Of a stretch of DNA of 54,109 bases, positions 30,176-38,471 are shown piece after piece. A program made the position numbers and the translations under genes. A model generated the notes under the pieces. The model was not told the DNA's origin. It made no database searches and saw nothing but the letters and a program-made list of their open reading frames with translations. Origin of the DNA: JAKLKS01 sp964370855 (GTDB taxonomy: Bacteria; Planctomycetota; JAJSAM01; JAKLKS01); assembly GCA_964370855.1 (NCBI GenBank), contig CAYJMF010000017.1:1-54109 (forward strand), read 5' to 3'. Within the stretch, counting starts at the first letter, position 1, and every line of letters begins with the position of its first letter.

Positions 30176-32692
30176 CTACTCGTCCCGCTTCTTCCCCTCC
30201 CCCTCGATGCGCTTCAGGGCCTCCGCCGCGGCGCGCTTGACGGAGGGGAAGGGGTCCTTCGCGGCGCGGGCGCGGAGCGCCTCGACGGCCGCCCTCGCGG
30301 TGAAGTCCCCGGCCACGCGGCAGGCGTGCTGGCGCATCCGGTGGTTGGGATCGTCCACGAGCCTCCGGATCGCGGCCCCCGTCTCCGGGGCGTCGGGCTC
30401 GAAGGCGAGCAGCACCTCGAGCGCCGCCTCGCGCATCCCCTGGTGGTCGCCGCGGGGCCAGTCGTAGGCGAGGAGCGGCCGGGCGAGGCCGAGGGCCCGC
30501 GGGTCGCCCAGCGCCGACAACCCCTTCAGCGCGCCGTACCGGAGGGTCTCGCGGTGGGAGTCCTCCTCCAGCAGCGCCGACAGCGCCTCGAAGGCCCCCG
30601 CGGCATGGACCTTCCCGAGGGACTGGGCCGCGGAGGAGCGCACGTAGGGGTTGGCATCGGACTTCACGAGGGCGAGGAGCGTCTCCGCGGCGGTCTCCCG
30701 CGGGAGGCTGCCCAGGGTCTCGGCGGCGGCGGCGCGGACACGGGAGTCGCGGTCGGCGCAGGCGGCGACGAGGGCGGCGGGGGATCCGGGCCCGGGATTG
30801 CGGCCGAGCGCGCGGACCGCCTCCACGCGGACCGACCAGCAGGCGTCCCCCTTCGCCGCGGCCTCCAGCGCCGCGGCGGCCCGGTCCGGCCACTCGCCGA
30901 GGGCCTCCACCGCGTCGAGGCGGCCGGTGGGGTCGTCGCACTCCCGCAGCAGGGTGGACCACGCCTCGAACCCCTGCTGCACCTTGATGCGGGCGAAGAC
31001 CCCGCCGCCGAGGCCGGCGCGGAGCCAGGCCGGGGAGGGGAGGAGCGAGGAGGGGATGTTGCTCGAGGGGCCCGGGCCCCAGGGAACGAGGAACTCCTGG
31101 CGGCGGGCCGCGACGGAGAGGGTGATGGAGGTCTCCCATGTGTCCCCCGGTTCGGAGGGTCCCCCGACGGCCACCGGCAGGGAGAACCGGAACGCCCCGG
31201 ACTGGCCCCCGCCCTCCGCCTGCACCTGCTCCACGACGACGCGGACCTGGTGGCCGTCACCGACCTTTTCCCACGACACCTCCACCACCGGGTAGCCCGC
31301 CCCGTAGACCCACTGGTCGAAGAACCAGGAGAGGTCGCGGCCGGCGGCCCCCTCCATGGAGCGGCGGAAGTCGTCGCTCACGACGGCGCGGTCCTCGTTC
31401 TCCCGGACGTAGCGGCGGATCCCCTCCCGGAAGGCGTCGTCGCCGAGCTCGAGGCGGAGCTGGTGGAGGATGGCGGCGCCGCGGTCGTACTGCTTCCCGC
31501 CGAAGAGCTCGAGGGGGACGTCGCCGCGGGGCGCAGGGCTGAGCCCGAGGCCCGCGGGCAGCGGGGTGCCGTCCATGTATCCGCGGTTCTGCCCCCGCCG
31601 GTGGAGGGCGAACTCGGCGGCCCCGTCCCGGTGCTCGAAGAAGAGGTCCGTGAAGTAGGTCGCGAACCCCTCGTTGAGCCAGAGGTGGTCCCAGGTCCGG
31701 CAGGTCAGGAGGTCCCCGAACCACTGGTGGGCGAGTTCGTGGGCCACGAGGCCGTCGCCGGTGTAGTTGGGCCTCACCTCCTTCCCGTGGAGGAGCCGCA
31801 TGTTCATGGTGGTGCAGGAGGAGTTCTCCATGCCCCCGTAGACGAAGTCCCACACCGTGGTCTGGGCGTAGCGCGGGTAGGGGTACTTCCGCCCCGTGTA
31901 CTCCGTGAAGAAGGCCATCATCGCCGGTGTGCCGTCGCAGCCCGTCGCCATCTCCGCGGCGCGGCCGGGGGGGGCGCTGTACTCGAGCGGGATCCCCTCC
32001 CACGCCGCGGTCGCGGTCTCGTACCTCCCCGCGATGAGGGAGACGAGGTACGACGGCATGCGCTGCTCCATCCGCCAGTGGTCGGTGCGGAGCCCCTCGC
32101 CTGCGGGGAGGCTCTCGACCAGGGTCCCGTTGGAGACCGTGCGGAGGTCCGAGCCCACGGTGGCGAAGATCTCGCAGGTGAGCCGGTCGTCGGGCTCGTC
32201 GTAGCAGGGGAACCAGCGGCGGTTGTCGGTCCCCTCCCCCTGGCTGTACATGGAGAGCGGCGTCGAGGGGTTCTCCGCCGTGGGGGCGTGGAAGAAGATC
32301 CCCTGCGTCGGGCGGCTCCGGTAGGCGACGGTGACGGAGCCGGCCCCGTCCCGCGGGAGGGGGGCGGCGAGGTCGAGGGAGAGGATCCCCTTCTCGACGC
32401 GGAAGGGGAGGGGGCGGCCCTCCCCGTCCCTTGCCGAGAGGACCTCCGTCTCCTCGCAGTGGAGGCGAAGCGTCTTCAGCGGGTCGGCGAGGGAGAGGAA
32501 GGAGAGGGTCGCCTCCCCGTCCACGGTCCCCTCGGCGATGCGCGGCGTCACGCGCAGCACGAGGTGGACCTGGTCGAAGTCCCGCGTGGAGGCGTCCAGC
32601 GGGGGCGGCCCGTCGCCTGCGAGGGCGGCGGGGAGGAGGAGGGCCGCGGGGAGGGTCCCGGCGGCGCGGAGGAGTCGGCGGAGGTCGATCAT
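30176..32692 (-). CDS. Secreted M1 aminopeptidase with C-terminal HEAT repeats
   Basis: An 838-residue protein with a signal peptide (about 1-25). The gluzincin M1 domain shows the exopeptidase motif GGMENSS (about 286-292) and zinc site HELAHQWF (318-325) with E341 18 residues on (WLNEGFATYF). The Tyr/Asp-rich catalytic end lies near 440-480. From about 560 to the end are at least five HEAT-like repeats (AVEALGEWPDRAAAALEAAAKG, AAETLGSLPRETAAETLLALVKSDANPYVRSSAAQSLG, ALKGLSALGD). Aminopeptidases of this type trim N-terminal residues; HEAT repeats probably bind partners. The start is ATG. It is divergent from an ArsR-like gene. Confidence 0.93.
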   Translation of the reverse strand: MIDLRRLLRAAGTLPAALLLPAALAGDGPPPLDASTRDFDQVHLVLRVTPRIAEGTVDGEATLSFLSLADPLKTLRLHCEETEVLSARDGEGRPLPFRVEKGILSLDLAAPLPRDGAGSVTVAYRSRPTQGIFFHAPTAENPSTPLSMYSQGEGTDNRRWFPCYDEPDDRLTCEIFATVGSDLRTVSNGTLVESLPAGEGLRTDHWRMEQRMPSYLVSLIAGRYETATAAWEGIPLEYSAPPGRAAEMATGCDGTPAMMAFFTEYTGRKYPYPRYAQTTVWDFVYGGMENSSCTTMNMRLLHGKEVRPNYTGDGLVAHELAHQWFGDLLTCRTWDHLWLNEGFATYFTDLFFEHRDGAAEFALHRRGQNRGYMDGTPLPAGLGLSPAPRGDVPLELFGGKQYDRGAAILHQLRLELGDDAFREGIRRYVRENEDRAVVSDDFRRSMEGAAGRDLSWFFDQWVYGAGYPVVEVSWEKVGDGHQVRVVVEQVQAEGGGQSGAFRFSLPVAVGGPSEPGDTWETSITLSVAARRQEFLVPWGPGPSSNIPSSLLPSPAWLRAGLGGGVFARIKVQQGFEAWSTLLRECDDPTGRLDAVEALGEWPDRAAAALEAAAKGDACWSVRVEAVRALGRNPGPGSPAALVAACADRDSRVRAAAAETLGSLPRETAAETLLALVKSDANPYVRSSAAQSLGKVHAAGAFEALSALLEEDSHRETLRYGALKGLSALGDPRALGLARPLLAYDWPRGDHQGMREAALEVLLAFEPDAPETGAAIRRLVDDPNHRMRQHACRVAGDFTARAAVEALRARAAKDPFPSVKRAAAEALKRIEGEGKKRDE

Positions 32693-32749
32693 GGCCGGGG
32701 AGGATAGCGGACGGGGGGCGGGGACGCCAGAGCGGCGGAACCGGGATTT

Positions 32750-32769
32750 CCATAGACAATCGTCGATGG
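32750..32769. promoter_or_regulatory. Operator-like inverted repeat before the second ArsR-like gene
   Basis: CCATAGAC (32750-32757) and GTCGATGG (32762-32769) are inverted with one mismatch around AATC, between the divergent M1 peptidase and ArsR-like genes. The position resembles the repeat over the start of the ArsR-like gene at 25535, although the sequence differs. Confidence 0.6.
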
Positions 32770-33093
32770 ATGGCGGATCCTTCCCCCATGGAACGGAGGA
32801 AGGCCCGCCCCGCCCCCTGGCGTCCCCTCCCCGCGGCGCGCCGCCGCCGCCTCGTGGCGGTCCTCCGGGCGCTCGGCGACGGGAGCCGCCTCGAGATCCT
32901 GCGCCTGCTGGCCTCCTCGCCGGAGCCCCTCACCGTGGCGGCCGTCACCCGCCGCTTCCGGTTCCGCCAGCCCACCATCTCCTTCCACCTGCGCGTTCTC
33001 CGGGACGCCGGCCTCGCGGAGGCGGTGAAGGAGGGGCGGCACTCCCTGTGGCGGGATCGCCCCGGGGGGCTGGCGGAGGGACTGGGTCCCTAG
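32770..33093 (+). CDS. ArsR-family winged-helix regulator
   Basis: A 107-residue ArsR-type repressor: RLVAVLRALGDGSRLEILRLLASSPEPLTVAAVTRRF, then the recognition helix QPTISFHLRVLRDAGLAEAVKEGRHSLWR. The classical metal box ELCVCDL is absent, so the effector is unknown. Two starts are possible, ATG at 32770 (just after the inverted repeat) or at 32788; neither has a clear ribosome binding site, and leaderless translation is possible. The stop shares CTAG with the convergent CBS gene. It may control itself and the divergent M1 peptidase. Confidence 0.84.
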   Translation: MADPSPMERRKARPAPWRPLPAARRRRLVAVLRALGDGSRLEILRLLASSPEPLTVAAVTRRFRFRQPTISFHLRVLRDAGLAEAVKEGRHSLWRDRPGGLAEGLGP

Positions 33094-33656
33094 CGGCGCT
33101 TCCGCTTCGCGGCCGGGGGCTTCGGCTTCGACCTCGGCTTCGACTTCGCCTTCGCCTTCGCCGCCCCGGCCCTCCCCCTCCCCTCCGCCGCGAAGTGCCC
33201 CAGCAGGTCGAGGGAGGTGATGATCCCCACGAGGCGCGCCTTCTCCACGACGAGGACGCGGTGGATGCGCTCCTTCGCCATGCGCCGGGCGATGCCGGGC
33301 ACGGCGTCCCCGGGGGCCACGGTGACCACCTCGGACTGCATGATCTCCTCCACGGAGCCGAGGTCCACCTCGGCGGGGTCGTCGGCGTCGGGCATGGAGG
33401 GCGCCTCGTCGTCGTCCTCGTCCACGTTGAAGATGGCGCGCACGTCCCCGCGCGCCTCCCGGGCGATGTTCCCCTCGAGGAGCCGGGGGATGAGGTCGGT
33501 CTTGCTGACCACCCCGAGGAGGCGGCCGTCCACGGCCACCACGGGGGCCCCGGAGATGCGGTCCTCGGCGCAGATGCGCGCGAACTCGGAGATGGGGGTG
33601 GAGGGGGTCACGGTGATCACCTCGCGGGTCATCACGTCGGCGGCGGTGAGGGGCAT
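33090..33656 (-). CDS. CBS-pair protein with a basic C-terminal tail
   Basis: 188 residues: a first CBS domain (ADVMTREVITVTPSTPISEFARIC, about 4-60), an acidic insert (VDEDDDEAPSMPDADD, about 82-100), a second CBS domain (EEIMQSEVVTVAPGDAV, about 103-160) and a Lys/Pro/Arg tail that looks disordered and may bind nucleic acid or phospholipid. The ATG at 33656 is preceded by AAGGAG at 8 bases. Such CBS pairs sense adenine nucleotides. It differs from the CBS protein at 2109 by the acidic insert and tail. It converges with the ArsR-like gene, sharing CTAG. Confidence 0.85.
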   Translation of the reverse strand: MPLTAADVMTREVITVTPSTPISEFARICAEDRISGAPVVAVDGRLLGVVSKTDLIPRLLEGNIAREARGDVRAIFNVDEDDDEAPSMPDADDPAEVDLGSVEEIMQSEVVTVAPGDAVPGIARRMAKERIHRVLVVEKARLVGIITSLDLLGHFAAEGRGRAGAAKAKAKSKPRSKPKPPAAKRKRR

Positions 33657-33757
33657 GGGTGGATCTCCTTGAACCTCCCTCCTGTACCCGATGGAGGGCG
33701 TGACGTCCACGGTATCACGGGGGATCCCGCCCCGCGGACACGGGGTAGGATGCACCG

Positions 33758-36160
33758 ATGAGAGCGCGCCCCCTTCCCCGTTCCCCTCTCCTCCGCCCCG
33801 CCCTCCTCCTTCCTCTCCTCCTCCTCGCGGCCCCCGCCGCCGCCCGTGCCGAGGATCCCCCGAAGCCGGTCATCGAGGAGGCCCTGCGCATGGCCTCGGC
33901 GCCGGCGTGGAAGGACCGCCTGCAGGGGCTCGGGATGCTGGAGTCCTTCCCCGGGGACGGGCGCGCCACGGCCGCCGCCGTGAAGCTCCTCGCCGACCCC
34001 GACTGGGAGGTGGCCATCCGGGCCTCGAAGGCCCTCCGGGTCATCGGGGGGGACGGGGCGAAGGACCCCCTCCTCCGCCTCTGCGTGGAGGGGGAGATCC
34101 ACTGGATCCGGGACGGAGCCGCCGCCGCCCTCCGGGCCATGGACGCCGAGGGCTCCGCCGCCCGCCTCATCGCCCTCGCCCGGAACCTCCGCGAGCCGGA
34201 GTCCCAGGCGCGGGCCCTGGAGGCCGCGGCGGCCATGGACTCCGGCCCCTCGGCGAAGGGGGCCACCCCCTTCGTCACCAGCCGGGAGCCCCTCGTCGCC
34301 GCCGCCGCCGTCCGCATCCTCGGCGCCGCCGCCGCCGCCGATCCGTCGGTGCGCGAGGAGACCGTGGCCCTCCTGCAGCGGATCCTCTCCCTCCGCGGGG
34401 ACCGGAAGTACTTCTTCGCCTACGCCGCCGCCGTGGAGGCCCTCGGCGCCGTTCCCACGGAGGAGACGACGGCCCTCCTCCTCGATGAGATCCGCCGCCT
34501 CCCCGACGAGGACGCCTACATCCCCGAGCGCATCGCCCGGGGCCTCGCCCACCCCGGGCGCCCGGCCACGGGCGCGGCCGTGGACGCCGCCCTCGCCGCG
34601 GAGAAGGGCCCCCCGGCGCTGCGCAACCTCGCCCGCCTCGCCGCGCGGCTCCGCCTCGCCGGCGCGCGGCCGGGGCTCGAGAAGGCCCTCGCCCACGGGG
34701 ACGAGCGGGTCCGGTCCGAGGCCTGCCGGGCGCTGGGGATCCTCGCCGATCGCGAGTCGGAGCCGCTCCTCCGGAAGGCCCTCGCCGACAAGAGCCCGTG
34801 GGTCCACACGGAGGCCGTCACGGCCCTCGTCCGCATCCTCGACGGCCCCGGCCGCCGCGAGCTCGGGACGGCGCTGGCCGCGGACAGGGCGGAGGAGATC
34901 CGCCTCCAGTGGGTGGTGGAGTCGGAGGAGCGCCGCGATCCCGCCGACATCCCCGTCCTCGCCCTCTATTTCAAGGACCGCTCCTGGCGCGTGGCGTCGG
35001 CGGCCCTGGCCGCCGCGGGGACCCTCGGCGCCGCCGGCGACCTCCCGCTCGTGGAGGAGTTCGCCACCCACAAGGACTGGAAGGTGCGGGCCGCGGCCTT
35101 CGAGGCCATGGGGCGGTTCCGCGCGAAGGAGGCGATCCCGCTGCTGGCGGCGGGGCTCAGGGACCGGGACCCGGTGGTGAAGGGGGTCTGCCACGCGAAC
35201 CTCCAGATCCTCACGAAGAAGGACCTCCCCGCGGACCCCGCGGCCTGGGCGAAGTGGTGGGAGGCCAACGGGGGGGCCCTCGACATCGTCAAGAAGAGCC
35301 GCAAGGACGCCGCGCGTGTGACGACGGAGAAGTCCGACGAGGACCGGTACGGGGACTCGCTCTACGGGAAGCGGGGGGTGGAGATCCTCCAGAAGGCCCG
35401 CATCCTCGTGGTGACCGGGGCCTGGGACCACGCCGAGAAGGTGCTGGAGCACCTGGAGATCAAGCACACGCTGCTGCGGGCGCAGGAGCTGAAGGAGGCG
35501 GGGCTCAACCCGAACCAGGTGGTGCTGGTCAACTGCGAGGGGAACCTCGACAAGGACAGCGTGGAGCGGCTGCAGTGGTTCGTGAACGCCGGCGGCTACA
35601 TGATGACCACGGACTGGGCCCTGGCCCGCGCCCTCAGGCTCTGCTGCCCCGGCTACGCCGACCACTTCTCCGGCTCCAACACGGGGAACGACGTGGTGGT
35701 CGTGGAGGACGCCTCCCCCGGCCACCGCTACAACGCCGGGGTCTTCGAGAACGTGCCGGCCATGAAGTGGTGGCTGGAGATCCAGGCCTTCCCCATCAAG
35801 ATCCTCTACCCGGAGCGCTGCGAGATCCTCGTGGACAGCGCGGAGATGAGGCGCAAGTACGGCTCCTCGCCCATGGCCTTCGGCTTCCGCTGGGGGCTCG
35901 GGCGGGTGGTGCACTCGGTGAGCCACTTCTACCTCCAGGAGGAGGGGATGACGCAGGCCCGCGGGGAGAAGGCGCGGAAGGTCTTCGCCGCGGACCACCT
36001 GGGGCTCTCCCTCGAGACCATCCGCGCCATCGAGGAGAAGGGTGGGTTCGCGGGCTCCATCAACGAGGAGACGATGAAGAAGATCGCGCCGGACTACTCG
36101 ATGTTCCGGCTCATCGTGAACTTCGTGGCCGAGAAGTCCCGCTGGGTCGAGAACCTGTAG
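33758..36160 (+). CDS. Secreted HEAT-repeat protein with a C-terminal ThuA/DUF4159-like domain
   Basis: An 800-residue protein. The signal peptide (about 1-32) ends ARAED. Residues about 40-490 are HEAT repeats (AVKLLADPDWEVAIRASKALRVIGG, ARPGLEKALAHGDERVRSEACRALGILADRESE, AIPLLAAGLRDRDPVVKGVCHANLQIL). The C-terminal part (about 535-790) looks like a class-I-glutamine-amidotransferase-like fold: ILVVTGAWDHAEKVLEHLEIKH, QVVLVNCEGNLDKDSVERLQWFVNAGGYMMTTDWA, as in ThuA or DUF4159-type proteins, without a visible catalytic triad. Function unknown. Its last 50 bases overlap the convergent pseudouridine synthase gene. Confidence 0.82.
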   Translation: MRARPLPRSPLLRPALLLPLLLLAAPAAARAEDPPKPVIEEALRMASAPAWKDRLQGLGMLESFPGDGRATAAAVKLLADPDWEVAIRASKALRVIGGDGAKDPLLRLCVEGEIHWIRDGAAAALRAMDAEGSAARLIALARNLREPESQARALEAAAAMDSGPSAKGATPFVTSREPLVAAAAVRILGAAAAADPSVREETVALLQRILSLRGDRKYFFAYAAAVEALGAVPTEETTALLLDEIRRLPDEDAYIPERIARGLAHPGRPATGAAVDAALAAEKGPPALRNLARLAARLRLAGARPGLEKALAHGDERVRSEACRALGILADRESEPLLRKALADKSPWVHTEAVTALVRILDGPGRRELGTALAADRAEEIRLQWVVESEERRDPADIPVLALYFKDRSWRVASAALAAAGTLGAAGDLPLVEEFATHKDWKVRAAAFEAMGRFRAKEAIPLLAAGLRDRDPVVKGVCHANLQILTKKDLPADPAAWAKWWEANGGALDIVKKSRKDAARVTTEKSDEDRYGDSLYGKRGVEILQKARILVVTGAWDHAEKVLEHLEIKHTLLRAQELKEAGLNPNQVVLVNCEGNLDKDSVERLQWFVNAGGYMMTTDWALARALRLCCPGYADHFSGSNTGNDVVVVEDASPGHRYNAGVFENVPAMKWWLEIQAFPIKILYPERCEILVDSAEMRRKYGSSPMAFGFRWGLGRVVHSVSHFYLQEEGMTQARGEKARKVFAADHLGLSLETIRAIEEKGGFAGSINEETMKKIAPDYSMFRLIVNFVAEKSRWVENL

Positions 36161-36893
36161 CGGCGCGGAGGGCGCGGACCTCCGCCGCGGAGAGCAGGCG
36201 GTGGGCGCCGGGGGCGAGGTCCCCGAGGGCGACGGGGCCGTAGGAGACGCGGACGAGGTGCTCGACGGCGAGTCCCGCCCCGGCGGCGAGGCGGCGGATC
36301 TCCCGGTTGCGGCCCTCGGCGAGGACGAGGACCAGCCAGGCCGACTTCGGGTTCTCCGATTCGAGGATCACGGAACCTGGTCGCACCCCTCTCCCGTCGA
36401 TGACGGTTCCCTCTCGGAGCTTCCCAAGTTCCTTCGCACCCGGCCGCGGCTTCACCTTCACCCTGTAGACGCGCGGGACGGCGTTGGCCGGGTTCTCCAG
36501 AGCGGCGGCGAGTCCCGTGTCCGTGGTGGCGAGGATGAGCCCCGCGCTCGCGGCGTCGAGGCGGCCGACGAACCGGAGGAGGCCGGGGGCGGCGGGGAGG
36601 AGCTCGAAGGCGGTCCTCCGCCCCTCGGGGTCGGCCCGCGTGACGACGAAACCCCGCGGCTTGTTGATGGCGACGACCACGGCCTCGCCCGCGGCGGGGG
36701 GTGCGGCGAGGGGGGCGCCGTCCACCTCGATGCGGTCCCTCCCGGGATCGACCCGCTGCGCGGGGGAGGACGCGGCCCTCCCGTTGACGGTGACGCGCCC
36801 CGCGGCGACGAGGGCCTCCGCCTCCGTCCGCGTGGCGGCGCCGGCCCGGGAGAGGGCGCGGACGAGGGAGCGGGAGCCGGCGGCGGGGGTCAC
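36111..36893 (-). CDS. rluB: Pseudouridine synthase, RsuA/RluB family
   Basis: About 260 residues. An S4 RNA-binding domain (SLVRALSRAGAATRTEAEALVAAGRVTVNG, about 8-60) is followed by the RsuA-type catalytic domain with NKPRGFVVTR and the catalytic Asp in GRLDAASAGLILATTD. YRVKVKPRP and GRNREIRRLAA are also family motifs. It isomerises a uridine in rRNA; RluB (23S) is more likely than RsuA from length, but this is not certain. The start is GTG at 36893, overlapping the stop of the PIN-domain gene (GTGA), so a housekeeping enzyme is coupled to a toxin gene. The 3' end overlaps the convergent HEAT gene by 50 bases. Confidence 0.9.
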   Translation of the reverse strand: MTPAAGSRSLVRALSRAGAATRTEAEALVAAGRVTVNGRAASSPAQRVDPGRDRIEVDGAPLAAPPAAGEAVVVAINKPRGFVVTRADPEGRRTAFELLPAAPGLLRFVGRLDAASAGLILATTDTGLAAALENPANAVPRVYRVKVKPRPGAKELGKLREGTVIDGRGVRPGSVILESENPKSAWLVLVLAEGRNREIRRLAAGAGLAVEHLVRVSYGPVALGDLAPGAHRLLSAAEVRALRAATGSRPSGTSRPRSSR

Positions 36894-37324
36894 GGGGCGA
36901 CGATCTCGACCCCGCGATCGCCGAACCGCAGGAAGTCCCGCGTGTCCAGGGTGATGAGGCGTCGGGCGCCCGCACGGGCGACGGTGTCGAGGATCTCGAA
37001 ATCGTGGATGGCGCCCCCGACGGCGCCGGCGGCGACGGCCGCCTCCAGGAGCTTCCATCCTCCGTGGGGAGGGGGGGTGAGGATGTCGGCCTTCCCTTCG
37101 AAGGCCCTCCGAAGGACCTCCAGGGCCGTGTCCGGGGGAAGGCGGTGGCCCAAGGGCATCCGTGTCATCACGGACCAGGATTGGAGAAGGACGGTGCGTG
37201 GAAGGAGGATGCGGCAGCCCCGGCCGCCGGCGGCGGCGAGGGCGGCGAGGGAGCGCTCGTGGGACTCGTGCCATTCCATGAAGGATGCGACGACGACGGA
37301 CGTGTCCAGGGCGATCCCTGTCAC
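36890..37324 (-). CDS. PIN-domain protein, VapC-like toxin
   Basis: A 144-residue PIN domain, expected to be a Mg-dependent RNase. The N-terminal Asp lies in IALDTSVVVASFM, a middle acidic site near HDFEILDTVA, and the C-terminal Asp pair in LITLDTRDFLRF. The start is GTG at 37324, overlapping the antitoxin stop (GTGA). The antitoxin-like gene upstream is of AbrB type, the common partner of VapC. The stop overlaps the start of the pseudouridine synthase gene. Confidence 0.86.
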   Translation of the reverse strand: MTGIALDTSVVVASFMEWHESHERSLAALAAAGGRGCRILLPRTVLLQSWSVMTRMPLGHRLPPDTALEVLRRAFEGKADILTPPPHGGWKLLEAAVAAGAVGGAIHDFEILDTVARAGARRLITLDTRDFLRFGDRGVEIVAP

Positions 37325-37614
37325 TTGATGCGCCCCTCGCGGAGATCCCGGAGGGTGCGGCGCACCTCTTCCGCCGTCAGCGGGGGAATCGGGTCCAGCG
37401 CCTCGGCGACGAGGAACCCCATCTTCTCCACGGTACGGAAGCGGACGACGGGGGGATCGATCTCGATGCGCCCGTCGCGGACCCGGATGCGCATCGGCGC
37501 ACCGGGGAGGAGGCCCGCCTCCTTCCGGAGGGCCTTGGGGATCACGAGGCGGCCGGCGCGGTCCATGGTGACGGTCATGGCATCGTTCGTGGCATCTGAA
37601 ATGGCATTGTTCAT
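37321..37614 (-). CDS. AbrB/SpoVT-type antitoxin (VapB-like)
   Basis: About 97 residues. The swapped-hairpin DNA-binding motif is TVTMDRAGRLVIPKALRKEAGLLPGAPMRIRVRDGRIEI, typical of AbrB-like antitoxins; the C-terminal helix (LTAEEVRRTLRDLREGRIK) would clamp the toxin. Starts at 37614 or 37578 are both possible; neither has a ribosome binding site. TATATT lies 8 bases upstream of 37614, so a leaderless transcript beginning at this ATG is plausible. An inverted repeat GGCATG-8-CATGCC overlaps the promoter, expected for autorepression. Confidence 0.82.
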   Translation of the reverse strand: MNNAISDATNDAMTVTMDRAGRLVIPKALRKEAGLLPGAPMRIRVRDGRIEIDPPVVRFRTVEKMGFLVAEALDPIPPLTAEEVRRTLRDLREGRIK

Positions 37615-37634
37615 GGCATGAAATATACCATGCC
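37615..37634 (-). promoter_or_regulatory. Operator/promoter of the AbrB-PIN pair
   Basis: GGCATG (37615-37620) and CATGCC (37629-37634) are inverted arms around an 8-base AT-rich spacer holding a minus-strand TATATT -10 element. It directly precedes the antitoxin ATG. Confidence 0.6.
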
Positions 37635-37698
37635 CGTACGTCCCATGGGAGGGCGAACCAACCCCCGGTCCGGCCGTCCTTCGGCGACTGGAATGGAC

Positions 37699-37730
37699 AC
37701 TTGCAACCATTGCAAGTAGAATGGTTGCAA
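37699..37730 (+). promoter_or_regulatory. Nested operator repeats before the Phd-PIN pair
   Basis: Two overlapping perfect inverted repeats: ACTTGCAA-CCA-TTGCAAGT (37699-37717), and TTGCAACCAT with ATGGTTGCAA (37701-37710 and 37721-37730). TTGCAA occurs three times. They lie just upstream of the antitoxin ribosome binding site, the place expected for cooperative toxin-antitoxin autorepression. Confidence 0.75.
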
Positions 37731-37742
37731 CGGAGGTGCGCC

Positions 37743-38024
37743 ATGGCCGAGAAGGTGAGCACGCTGGACGTCCGGCAGAGGATCGGGGACCTGCTCAACC
37801 GGGTCGCCCTCCGGCAGGACGAGTTCATCATCGAGCGCAAGGGGCGGGCGCTGGCGGCTCTCGTGCCCGTGGAGCGGCTGGAGCAGCTGCGCCGGTTCGC
37901 GCGGCGCGAGGCGCTGGCGGCCCTCGACGGGAAGCGGGGGAGGGATCTCCCGGAGGCCGGGGCCATGGCCCTCGCCCGCGAGGCCCGGGCGTGGGCCAGG
38001 AAGGCCGTGAAGAAGGCCCGCTGA
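37743..38024 (+). CDS. Phd/YefM-type antitoxin
   Basis: A 93-residue Phd-family protein: STLDVRQRIGDLLNRVALRQDEFIIERKGRALAALVPVERLEQLRRF matches the Phd fold, with a basic helical C-terminus. It would neutralise the PIN protein 3 bases downstream and bind the nested operator upstream. GGAGG lies 6 bases before the ATG at 37743. It is divergent from the AbrB-PIN pair; about 130 bases separate the two antitoxin starts. Confidence 0.87.
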   Translation: MAEKVSTLDVRQRIGDLLNRVALRQDEFIIERKGRALAALVPVERLEQLRRFARREALAALDGKRGRDLPEAGAMALAREARAWARKAVKKAR

Positions 38025-38027
38025 TCC

Positions 38028-38462
38028 GTGGCCCGCGCGGTCCTCGACGCCAACGTCCTCGTCAGCGCCCTCCTCAAGCCCGCCGGCAGGCCAGGGACCG
38101 TCCTCGGTCTCCACCTCGACGAGGACGCCTTCGAGCTCGTCCTGACGCCGGGCATCGTCGAGGAGACGATCCGGGCCCTCGGTTACCCGAAGCTCCGGAA
38201 GCGCCTCCCCGCGGGCCTGGTCCCCGCGGACTGGGTGGAGAACCTCGCCGTCCTCGCCGTCCTCGTGGAGGACGGCCCCTTCCCCGGCGTCTGCCGGGAT
38301 CCCGACGACGACCGGTACCTCGCCGCGGCGGTGGCGGGCAGGGCGGAGTTCCTCGTGACGGGGGACGACGATCTCCTCGCCCTCCGCGAGCACGGGGGAG
38401 TCCTCGTGGTCACGCCGCGGCGGTTCCTCGACCTGCTGTCCCGGGGGGGCGGGGCCCGGTAG
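38028..38462 (+). CDS. PIN-domain protein, putative toxin
   Basis: A 144-residue PIN-domain protein of the TIGR00305/COG1569-like group: RAVLDANVLVSALLKPAGRPG at the N-terminus with the first catalytic Asp, ELVLTPGIVEETIRAL, and CRDPDDDRYLAAAVAGRAEFLVTGDDDLLAL with the remaining acidic residues. It is expected to cut RNA and to be held inactive by the Phd-type protein upstream. The start is GTG at 38028. It follows its antitoxin with 3 bases between. Confidence 0.88.
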   Translation: MARAVLDANVLVSALLKPAGRPGTVLGLHLDEDAFELVLTPGIVEETIRALGYPKLRKRLPAGLVPADWVENLAVLAVLVEDGPFPGVCRDPDDDRYLAAAVAGRAEFLVTGDDDLLALREHGGVLVVTPRRFLDLLSRGGGAR

Positions 38463-38471
38463 GATCCCGGG

